Shown piece by piece: positions 43,324 through 50,883 of a stretch of DNA of 64,000 nt (its first letter is position 1; each line of letters begins with the position of its first letter). The position numbers were made by a program, and so were the translations under genes. The DNA lies in the NCBI GenBank assembly GCA_964529285.1, contig CAZGWK010000014.1, forward strand, positions 4,738 to 68,737. Direction: 5' to 3'. Under the pieces are notes generated by a model that was given only the letters and a program-made list of their open reading frames with translations, made no database searches and had not been told where the DNA came from. The stretch comes from SURF-21 sp964529285. Its GTDB lineage: Bacteria > Actinomycetota > Geothermincolia > Geothermincolales > RBG-13-55-18.

Positions 43324-44526
43324 CTAGCCGGGTATCTCGTTGCCCAGGACACTGAAGTGACAGTCCATAAAGGCCCCACCGCCGGTGTTCTCGATGAGGA
43401 ACTTCGCGCCCTCCACCTGGGCCTTGCCCGCCTTGCCCTGCAGCTGCCGTACCGATTCCACCAGCAGGGCGATGCCTACCCCGGTGCCGGTATGTCCGAA
43501 GGACAGCGCCTCTCCGTTGGTGGTCACGGGGTACTTGCCCCCCGGAGATGTCTCGCCCGATTCCACCAGGGCTCCTGATGTCCCCGGCTCGCAGATGCCC
43601 AGGGCGTCCATGATGATCAGCTGGATGCAGGGATAGGAGCCGTAGACCTGGTATATGTCCATGTCATCGGGCCCCAGCCCCGCCCTCTCGTAGGCCATCC
43701 CGGCCGTGGGTTTGAGGTACTCGGCCATGGAGGCGAAATCCTTCATCTCAGCCCGGGTGATGGTGCGGTGGGAGTAATTGGATGCGTCTCCGAGTGTGTA
43801 GACGGGCTTGCTCGTAACCTTTCTCGCCTTCTCCGCCGTGGTCATCACGAAGGCGCTGCCTCCGTCCCCCAGCACGTTACACATCAGGGTGGTGAGGGGA
43901 TAGGAGACCATGCGGGCGTTCACCACCTTGTCCACGGTGATCTCCTTGTTGTTGAACATGGCGTTGGGCTGCAGCATGGCCCAGCGGCGGTTGGCCACGC
44001 ACACCGAGGCCACCTGCTCGATGGTGGTGCCGGTGATGTTCATGTAGGCCTGGGTGATCATAGCCGCCAGGGCGTTGTAGGTCATGCCGTAGGGTACTTC
44101 CCACTCCACGTCGGAGCCGGCGATGGAGAAATACCTGGCCTGCTCGTTGGGGGTGAACTGGCTGAACCTCTCCGCGTGGACCACCAGGACGGTGTCGGTC
44201 TCGCCGGAATGCAGGATGCCCTCGGCGGTCTTGCGCAGGGAGAAACTGGAGGCTCCTCCCGAGGAGGTCATGCAGGTTATCTTGCACCCCCTGGCTCCGA
44301 TGGCCTCCGGCAGGCGCCCGAACACCATCTCCGTGTTGTAGTCGTTCTCCGGGTTGGACATGATGTGCTGCGCGCAGAGGATGGCGCCGATCTCGTCCTT
44401 GTCTATACCCGCGTCCCGGATGGCCTCCCGGGCCACGGTGTAGGCTATCTCGAACTCGGTGCGCTCCGGGTAGTTGCCGCAGGGCACCTCCCCGGTGCCG
44501 ATGATGGCGAACTCGCCTCTGCTCAT
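43324..44526 (-). CDS. SCP-x-type thiolase-like enzyme lacking nucleophile Cys
   Basis: 400 residues of thiolase fold. The usual 'CASGG' nucleophile motif appears as 'TSSGGASS' (Thr87), with the nearest Cys two residues earlier (Cys85), while 'FGHTGTGVGIALL' retains the His loop. Loss of the nucleophile, together with an adjacent DUF35 partner, points to a retro-aldolase of the Ltp2 type rather than a thiolase. ATG 44526 is preferred (GGGAG seven bases upstream) over 44532 and 44547. It heads the island's long minus-strand run and has its own strong promoter. Confidence 0.85.
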   Translation of the reverse strand: MSRGEFAIIGTGEVPCGNYPERTEFEIAYTVAREAIRDAGIDKDEIGAILCAQHIMSNPENDYNTEMVFGRLPEAIGARGCKITCMTSSGGASSFSLRKTAEGILHSGETDTVLVVHAERFSQFTPNEQARYFSIAGSDVEWEVPYGMTYNALAAMITQAYMNITGTTIEQVASVCVANRRWAMLQPNAMFNNKEITVDKVVNARMVSYPLTTLMCNVLGDGGSAFVMTTAEKARKVTSKPVYTLGDASNYSHRTITRAEMKDFASMAEYLKPTAGMAYERAGLGPDDMDIYQVYGSYPCIQLIIMDALGICEPGTSGALVESGETSPGGKYPVTTNGEALSFGHTGTGVGIALLVESVRQLQGKAGKAQVEGAKFLIENTGGGAFMDCHFSVLGNEIPG

Positions 44527-44601
44527 GATCATCTCCCTTCCCTTCATGCCTCCGGTAGAGGTCCGGTGGCCTTGCCGTATAAGCGCTCATTAACGCTGAT
44601 G

Positions 44602-44619
44602 GGAATGACTAGTCATTCC
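44602..44619. promoter_or_regulatory. FadR-like TetR operator 2
   Basis: GGAATGACTAGTCATTCC is a perfect 18-bp palindrome whose core GAATGACTAGTCATTC fits the FadR-type site GAATGANTANTCATTC. It lies in the transcribed leader of the thiolase-like gene, about 50 bp after its predicted start site, in the region divergent to MerR-TetR regulator 2. Confidence 0.65.
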
Positions 44620-44674
44620 TGAATCATAGTGACTGCTTAGTTATTGGGGCCTTGATTTATCCAGCGATGCGGCT

Positions 44675-44704
44675 ATTATATTAGGAATAAAGGGGTTAAT
44701 GCAA
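44675..44704 (-). promoter_or_regulatory. Promoter of thiolase-like operon
   Basis: On the minus strand TTGCAT, an 18-bp spacer and a perfect TATAAT are seen. Start site near 44668, giving a leader of about 140 bases containing the FadR-like palindrome. Confidence 0.6.
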
Positions 44705-44726
44705 GAATTATCTTATGGTTTCGCTA

Positions 44727-44755
44727 TTGACACGTTGTTTAAATGACTTTACTAT
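44727..44755 (+). promoter_or_regulatory. Promoter of MerR-TetR regulator 2
   Basis: TTGACA (44727-44732), a 17-bp spacer and TACTAT (44750-44755). Two TAACTTA direct repeats, 11 bp apart (44755-44761, 44766-44772), overlap the -10 and start site and could bind the MerR-type domain. Confidence 0.55.
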
Positions 44756-44791
44756 AACTTAACAGTAACTTAATAGTTGCAGGAGCAGGAA

Positions 44792-45655
44792 ATGGAACAT
44801 GACGAGAACAGGCCGCTCAAGATATCCGACCTGGAGAAGATATCGGGCATAGGCCGCAGCACCATCCATTATTACCTGCGCGAGGGCCTGCTCACCCCAC
44901 CGCGCAGGACGGGAAAGACCATGGCCTATTACCATGCAGGTCATGTCGAGGAACTGCGCCGCATCCGCGGGCTGCAGGAAGAGGGGTATCCCCTCACCAT
45001 CATAAAGGAGATGAAGGAGGGCTCGCGGACGTGGCAGGAAAGGACGGGCGAAGAGGCGGCGCCTGCGGCCGACAGGAAGCTGCAGATCATGGAGAAGGCG
45101 GTGGAGGTCTTCGCCCGCAAGGGTTACCACAAGGCGAGGATAAGCGATATCACCCGGGCCGTCGGCCTCGGCCACAGTACTTTCTACCTCTACTTCCCGA
45201 GTAAGAAAGCCCTTTTCGTGGAGTGCGTAGACCAGGTCTTCCAGGCCATGTTCAGCGGAGTGTGGGAGGAGATCAAGCACGAGAAGGACCCCATCAGGCG
45301 CATGCGCATGCGGGCGGAGGTGGTGCTCAAATCGCACCCCCAGTTCATAGACATCCTGCAGGTGCTGCACGGCACGATGGAGGAGGACCCCCGCCTGGAA
45401 TCGAAGCGCAGGGAGATATACGCTTCGGTGGCCAGGACGGTGCAGAGGGACATCGTCAAGGCCATGGAAGAGGGCATCATAAAACCCATAAACACCGAGA
45501 TCGCCAGCTACATGATGGTGGGATGGCTGGAGACCGCGCCTCTGCTCATGGGGCCTGACAAGGGGTACTCGCCCGACGACATGCTCGACACCCTGGAGAC
45601 CATGATGTCTTACTCCATCAGACGGGACGACGGCGGGTCCGGCAGTGGGTGCTAA
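44792..45655 (+). CDS. MerR-TetR double-HTH fusion regulator 2
   Basis: 287 residues with the same architecture as the protein at 27422: MerR-type HTH ('KISDLEKISGIGRSTIHYYL', 'YYHAGHVEELRRIRGLQEEG'), short linker, TetR HTH ('AVEVFARKGYHKARISDITR', 'STFYLYFPSKKALF') and ligand domain. Start ATG 44792 follows GGAGCAGG; the upstream TTG 44777 is less likely. Divergent to the thiolase-like operon, with a perfect FadR-like palindrome between. In the MerR part the recognition helix is nearly identical to regulator 1, so both may share targets. Confidence 0.9.
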   Translation: MEHDENRPLKISDLEKISGIGRSTIHYYLREGLLTPPRRTGKTMAYYHAGHVEELRRIRGLQEEGYPLTIIKEMKEGSRTWQERTGEEAAPAADRKLQIMEKAVEVFARKGYHKARISDITRAVGLGHSTFYLYFPSKKALFVECVDQVFQAMFSGVWEEIKHEKDPIRRMRMRAEVVLKSHPQFIDILQVLHGTMEEDPRLESKRREIYASVARTVQRDIVKAMEEGIIKPINTEIASYMMVGWLETAPLLMGPDKGYSPDDMLDTLETMMSYSIRRDDGGSGSGC

Positions 45656-45758
45656 AAAGCCGGTATTTGATGTACAATAGCGCTACAATCAGTATGATTG
45701 ATCCTTCGGCTCACGGGGGAACGCTACCGGAGGCCGCAAAGAGGGATCGCCGGGTATT

Positions 45759-45787
45759 TATCATAGATAAGGGGGTATTCTATGATA
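45759..45787. promoter_or_regulatory. Perfect 9-bp inverted repeat upstream of membrane gene pair
   Basis: TATCATAGA (45759-45767) and TCTATGATA (45779-45787) with an 11-bp spacer, about 100 bp upstream of the small membrane protein gene. It could be an operator. Otherwise 45656-45883 holds no supported gene. Confidence 0.35.
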
Positions 45788-45883
45788 GGTTAATCCTTTG
45801 CTTTCCGTACGCGCATGCCTTTTTTCGCGTGCAGTGGAAGCCGGCGGCGGCTTGATACCTACAAAATTTTTGGGGGGATTGAT

Positions 45884-46132
45884 GTGAACAAATACGTGCG
45901 CAACGCCATCCTGGCGGTCGTCCTGGCCGTGGTGGCGTTCTTCTGGATCTGGTTCTTCGATTACCTGCTGGCGGAGAAGCCGGTGGAGGCCATACCCCGC
46001 GCCATCACCACCCTCTTCGGCGTGGTACTCTCCCTCCTCATCGGCATGCTCCTGGCCGCCCTCCTGGACGCCGTGCTCTCCCCCGGCCGGGACGCCAAGG
46101 CCGCGGAAGCGCCCGCGCTAGCGGAGCAATAG
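45884..46132 (+). CDS. Small two-helix membrane protein
   Basis: 82 residues with two transmembrane helices ('AILAVVLAVVAFFWIWFFDYLL' region, then 'TLFGVVLSLLIGMLLAALLDAVL') and a short Ala-rich tail. No family is recognised. GTG start with a GGGGGG site. The stop codon abuts the GTG of the 963-residue repeat protein, so the two are coupled and may act together in the membrane. Confidence 0.7.
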   Translation: MNKYVRNAILAVVLAVVAFFWIWFFDYLLAEKPVEAIPRAITTLFGVVLSLLIGMLLAALLDAVLSPGRDAKAAEAPALAEQ

Positions 46133-49024
46133 GTGGTGATGGAGATGAAGAGGATAAAGCGCCGCGGCAAGGTACTTCTCGGCGTTGCGGTTGCCGCGAT
46201 GGCCGTCTTCACCATGATCGCTTTCTTCCCGGCCGCCAGCGCGGAGCCGGCGAAGAACGAAATAGAGGTTTTCAGCTCCGAGGCGGTGATACTGGATACC
46301 GATCACAGTGGGACCATCGAGTCGGCCAGGATAGTGACCTTCTTCGGCCTCACAGGCGATGGAAGTGTGGACGTGGTCAAGGAAAGGGCCCTGGAAGGGG
46401 ACAGCCCCTGGCAGGGCGTGCACGGTTACACCACGCCGGTGGTCGAGGGCGATACCCTGGTGTGGAAGGGGCTCGACGTCGACGGACTCAGGAACGTGAT
46501 GAGCTCTACGGAGATAAAGTCGGATGAGATGGTCAGGGAAGTGCGCATGCGCATCCCCCTGTCCTTGAAATATATCTACGAATGGAACGGCGAGATCATC
46601 TCCGATCCTGAGGAGATCACCGGTGAGGACGGACATTTCAGGCTCTCCCTGCTCATGCAGAACACGAGCAAGGAGGCGACGGTTCTCGAGTACGAGGACC
46701 CGGTCACGGGCGAGACCGTGAGCGAGGAAGTGGAGACCCATCTCCCCCTGGTCATGCTGCCCTACGACTGGTACTTCCCCAACGACATCTTTTTCAACCT
46801 GGAGGCGGACCCCACGGGTATAGTGGTGCCGCTTCCCGACCATTACCAGGTGGGCTGGTCCATCCCCCTCTTCCCGCCTGCCACCGAGGAAAAAAACCTT
46901 ATCTGGATCGAGGCGGACGTGAAGGACTTCGCCATGCCACCCCTGGTACTATCGGCGAATTTCGTCTTCCCCCATACCAACCAGCGCGACACCCTGCCCG
47001 AGTTCATCATCGGGCTGGAGATGATGTTCGACGGCGTGAGGCAATTGAATGAAGGCATAGGCAGCACCGAGACGGAGGACACGCTTCTCTACGGCGCCGC
47101 CGCGGTAAAGGACGGCTTGCAGCAGATGGCCGCCGGCCTGCCCGAGGCGGAGGCGGCCCTGAACACGCAGCTCATACCCGGAGTTGACGAGGCGGTTGCC
47201 GGCATCGGCGATCCCGGCACCCCGGATACCTTGAGCTATGCCATCGATGCAACCTCGCTTGGCTTGATGAGTATGCTGGGAGGTATAGGCGCACCTGACG
47301 TGGCCAACTCCGCCCTCTACGCCCTGGACGCCATGAGTACCGGCCTGCAGGATATGGTGGCGGGCATCGGTACCGTCGACACCCCGGACACGCTGCTCTA
47401 CGGCGTGGACCAGGCAACCCTGGGGCTCGAGGACATGCTTTCGGGTATCGGGAGCGCGACCATGGAGGACACCCTGCTCTATGCCATGGACCAGATGGGA
47501 ATCGGGCTGGGTGATGTAAAGGCAGGAATCGGATCGGCTACTACAGCCGACACCCTCCTCTACGCCATGGCGGCCATGGGGGACGGCCTGGAGCAGTCCA
47601 AGGCGGGAATCGGCTCCGCCACTACTCCGGACACCCTCCTCTACGCCATGGCGGCCATGGCGGATGGCCTCAACACCATGTATGCGGGAATCGGCTCCGC
47701 CACCACCCCGGACACGCTGCTCTACGGTATCGACCAGGTCACCAAGGGAATAAGCAGCGGCTCCGCGGCGGACCCCGGCCTTAAGGAAGGCATCCAGGAG
47801 ATCGAGAGCGGTCTCGTCGAGATGTACGATGCCACGTCCACCAGCGGAGAGTTATGGCAGGCCACCAACCTCATCAGGCTCATGGCCCCCTGGACCGGAC
47901 CCATCGTGGACCAGCTCGAGCAGGGAATCATCCTGAGCACCGATCCCGACAACCCGTCCATGCATTACGGCATCGGGCTCATGCTCGACGGGATAGACCA
48001 GATGCTGACCGGCATCGGCTCCGGCACCACCACCGATACACTTCTCTACGGCACCGAGCAGATAAAGGCGGGGCTGGAGGAGATGAAGGCAGGTATCGGA
48101 GGGAGCGGCGACACCCTGCTCTACGCCGTATCCCAGGTGCAGGGAGGCCTGGAGCAGATGAAGGCGGGCATAGGGTCCACCTCGACCCCCGACACCCTGC
48201 TCTTCGCCGTGGACCAGGTGCAGGGAGGCCTGGACTTCATACTCGCGGGCATAGGGACTCCGGTTACGCAGGACTCGCTTCTATATGCGGTAGCCCAGGT
48301 GGAGAGCGGCCTTGAGTTGATGAAGGCGGGCATCGGCGCGGAGAATGCCGATGACACCCTGCTCTATGCCATGTCCGCCATGACCGGCGGACTCAACGAG
48401 ATGAAAGAGGGTATAGGCGCTGCGACCACAACCGATACCCTGCTCTATGCCGTGGCCCAGGTAGGCAACGGCCTCGAGCTCATGAAGGAGGGCATCGGCG
48501 CCGAGGGAGCGCCGGACACCCTGCTCTACGCCATGGCCCAGGTGCAGCACGGGCTGTACCAGATGAAGTCGGGATTGGCCAGCGGAGACCCCAACAACCC
48601 AGGACTCAAGGAAGGGTTGATAATGATCTCCGCCGGCTTGGGCGACGCACTGGACGGTCTGGGAAGCACAACGACACCCGACACCCTTCTCTACGGAGCA
48701 GACCAGGTTGAAGCAGGCCTTGTCCAGGTCAGCGATGGTACCATGCAGATGTACGAGGGATTGGCAGGGAACCTGGGAGAGCTATACCTCACCGAGTCGC
48801 AGCTGGAGGCCATCGAGATAAGGGGCGAGGAGTTTGACCACATCATGGGACGCACCGAGGATGCGGAGAACAGCCTGGCCTTCATCTACCAGACTCCGCC
48901 CACGTACAACTACAAGCAGGGCAACACTGCCAGCTGGCTGGTGGCGGGGATAATCTCGCTGATCGTCATTATCGCCCTGTTGATCTACGGCCTGCTCGTG
49001 CGGCGGAGACCCGTGATAGGCTAG
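46133..49024 (+). CDS. Envelope protein with about sixteen 27-residue repeats
   Basis: About 960 residues. A signal or anchor helix ('VLLGVAVAAMAVFTMIAFFP', residues 12-35) is followed by a 270-residue extracytoplasmic domain of unknown family, then residues 300-900 with about sixteen repeats of 27 residues of the type 'GIGSATTPDTLLYAMAAM.' plus 'DGL..M.A', and a C-terminal membrane helix ('WLVAGIISLIVIIALLIYGL') with a basic end. The helical GL..M spacing recalls the heptad regions of YhgE/Pip-like proteins, but the DTLLY unit is not recognised. GTG codons at 46133 and 46136 and ATGs at 46139 and 46145 are all possible starts. A strong terminator follows. Confidence 0.8.
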   Translation: MVMEMKRIKRRGKVLLGVAVAAMAVFTMIAFFPAASAEPAKNEIEVFSSEAVILDTDHSGTIESARIVTFFGLTGDGSVDVVKERALEGDSPWQGVHGYTTPVVEGDTLVWKGLDVDGLRNVMSSTEIKSDEMVREVRMRIPLSLKYIYEWNGEIISDPEEITGEDGHFRLSLLMQNTSKEATVLEYEDPVTGETVSEEVETHLPLVMLPYDWYFPNDIFFNLEADPTGIVVPLPDHYQVGWSIPLFPPATEEKNLIWIEADVKDFAMPPLVLSANFVFPHTNQRDTLPEFIIGLEMMFDGVRQLNEGIGSTETEDTLLYGAAAVKDGLQQMAAGLPEAEAALNTQLIPGVDEAVAGIGDPGTPDTLSYAIDATSLGLMSMLGGIGAPDVANSALYALDAMSTGLQDMVAGIGTVDTPDTLLYGVDQATLGLEDMLSGIGSATMEDTLLYAMDQMGIGLGDVKAGIGSATTADTLLYAMAAMGDGLEQSKAGIGSATTPDTLLYAMAAMADGLNTMYAGIGSATTPDTLLYGIDQVTKGISSGSAADPGLKEGIQEIESGLVEMYDATSTSGELWQATNLIRLMAPWTGPIVDQLEQGIILSTDPDNPSMHYGIGLMLDGIDQMLTGIGSGTTTDTLLYGTEQIKAGLEEMKAGIGGSGDTLLYAVSQVQGGLEQMKAGIGSTSTPDTLLFAVDQVQGGLDFILAGIGTPVTQDSLLYAVAQVESGLELMKAGIGAENADDTLLYAMSAMTGGLNEMKEGIGAATTTDTLLYAVAQVGNGLELMKEGIGAEGAPDTLLYAMAQVQHGLYQMKSGLASGDPNNPGLKEGLIMISAGLGDALDGLGSTTTPDTLLYGADQVEAGLVQVSDGTMQMYEGLAGNLGELYLTESQLEAIEIRGEEFDHIMGRTEDAENSLAFIYQTPPTYNYKQGNTASWLVAGIISLIVIIALLIYGLLVRRRPVIG

Positions 49025-49048
49025 GGCAAACACTTATGTGAATATCAG

Positions 49049-49075
49049 GAGAGGCGCCCCCCGGGGGCGCCTCTC
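49049..49075 (+). terminator. Terminator after repeat protein
   Basis: A perfect 12-bp stem GAGAGGCGCCCC/GGGGCGCCTCTC followed by TCTTCGTT, 25 bases past the stop codon. Confidence 0.8.
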
Positions 49076-49238
49076 TCTTCGTTCGCTCCGGCAGATGATG
49101 CTCGTGCGGGCAGACAGGCTGGGGGATGCCTGAACGGCGCAGGGGAGATCCAGCAATGTATCGCTGGCGGCCTTGGCGCGTGTATGCGTCGTATGCCTGG
49201 TTTATAATCTTTCGTAGCGGTGCTGCGAGTAAGAGTTC

Positions 49239-50642
49239 GTGGAGAGGGCATTGGACGAAAAGAAAGAGACCGTTCTCAAGGGCCGCTACCGCCTGCTGGG
49301 GACACTGGGGCGAGGGGCCATGGGCACCGTCTTCCTGGCCCACGACTCGGTGATGGACCGACGCGTGGCCGTCAAGATACTGCGCCTTCCCGAGGGCCTC
49401 TCGGACCAGGCAAGGGAGGAGGCGGTGCAGCGCTTCTACCGCGAGGCTCGCCTGGCGGGAAGGCTGATCCATCCCAACATCATTGCGACATTCGATATAG
49501 ACCGGGACGGCGCATACCAGTTCATATCCATGGAACTGGTGGAGGGGCGGACCCTGGCCGAAACGCTCGAGGAAGGCCACCCCATAGAGCCCGCTGCCGC
49601 CGTGAGCATTGCTCTGCGGGTATGCCGGGCGCTGGAGTTCGCCCACTCCCGGGGAGTGGTCCATCGTGACATAAAGCCGGGGAACATCTTCGTATGCGGC
49701 GAGGATGAAGTAAAAGTAGGGGACTTCGGCATCGCGCGTTCCATGGACTCTGCCACGCTGACCCAGACCGGATACTCCATGGGCACGCCGCAGTATATGA
49801 GCCCGGAACAGGTGCGGGGGGAGCCGCTGGACCCGCGTTCGGACATATTCTCGCTGGGAGTGGTGTTATACGAGATGCTGGAGGGGACCAACCCCTTTGC
49901 GGCGGATACTCCGCCGACGGTGATCTACAACATACTCGAGAAAGAACCCCCGTCCCTGCGGGATAAGGTATACGCCATGCCCGGGCTCACGCGGGTGCTC
50001 TCAAGGGCACTGCATAAGGACGTCGCTTCACGTTACGGGAACGCGAGCGAGATGGCGTGGGAACTGCGGGCGCTTCTCGAGGGTTCGGGGGAGATAGCTG
50101 CCTCTCCGCCAGCCCCACTTAACCCTCCCGGCGACCCTCCATCTCCGGCCGGGGGGGAGGAAACCAGCGGCAAGGCGAGAAAGGCAGCCAGAGGCGGCAG
50201 GAAGAAGTGGCTTATAATCTCCATAGCGGCCGCCATCGTGGTCTGCGTAACCCTGGCCGTGCTGCTGCCGCTTCTGCTGCTCGGCGGCGGCGAAAATGGG
50301 GCGCGGCCCGACCCGGCCGAGACGATAACCGCCTTCCTGGCAGCTCTGCGGCAGGGAGAGCTGGCCGATGCAGCGTCACAGTTATCGCGCAGGGCCAGAC
50401 AGGAACTGGACCTGGAACTCATAGCCGGCATGATGCGGGAACAGGAGGGACAGTCGCAGAACGCTGACCTCGAATTCGTAGTGGTGGAGGAAACAGAGCG
50501 GACGATCTACCTGGAAGTATGGGCTGTGGGGGGCGGAAGGCGGGTAAGTCTCGGCCTGTGGGTTTTATACTGGAATAGCGACAGGTGGCTTATAGAAAAA
50601 CCGGGAGTCCTCGCCCAGCTGGAGGATGAAGAAACCGGATAG
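49239..50642 (+). CDS. Membrane-anchored Ser/Thr protein kinase
   Basis: 467 residues. A Hanks-type kinase domain occupies residues 15-275: glycine loop 'LGRGAMGTVFLAHD', 'RVAVKIL' (Lys46), 'HRDIKPGNIF' (catalytic Asp144), 'VGDFGIARS', 'GTPQYMSPEQV'. A Pro-rich juxtamembrane linker, one transmembrane helix ('IISIAAAIVVCVTLAVLLPL', about 325-350) and a small extracytoplasmic domain (370-467) resembling lumazine-binding/DUF4878-like folds follow. No PASTA repeats. GTG start. It may form a signalling unit with the histidine kinase and phosphoesterase downstream. Confidence 0.93.
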   Translation: MERALDEKKETVLKGRYRLLGTLGRGAMGTVFLAHDSVMDRRVAVKILRLPEGLSDQAREEAVQRFYREARLAGRLIHPNIIATFDIDRDGAYQFISMELVEGRTLAETLEEGHPIEPAAAVSIALRVCRALEFAHSRGVVHRDIKPGNIFVCGEDEVKVGDFGIARSMDSATLTQTGYSMGTPQYMSPEQVRGEPLDPRSDIFSLGVVLYEMLEGTNPFAADTPPTVIYNILEKEPPSLRDKVYAMPGLTRVLSRALHKDVASRYGNASEMAWELRALLEGSGEIAASPPAPLNPPGDPPSPAGGEETSGKARKAARGGRKKWLIISIAAAIVVCVTLAVLLPLLLLGGGENGARPDPAETITAFLAALRQGELADAASQLSRRARQELDLELIAGMMREQEGQSQNADLEFVVVEETERTIYLEVWAVGGGRRVSLGLWVLYWNSDRWLIEKPGVLAQLEDEETG

Positions 50643-50883
50643 GCCCGAGGAACAGCATGAGGAGAATACTCAAGATCACGCAAGGCAGGCGGCCGGGTGC
50701 GGTAAATGTGCGAACAATGCTCCGTAAGGGAAGGAATAAGTGAACGTAAGTGAAATATTTATACAGGAATCTTGTTACCGGGCGGAAACTCGGTTTCGGC
50801 CGGTTTGTCGTGCTCTGAAAAAAAGGAAGAAAATGGAGGATGACACAGGGGAGAAAGTAGTAGACGGAGGGAGAAGGTTGAAT

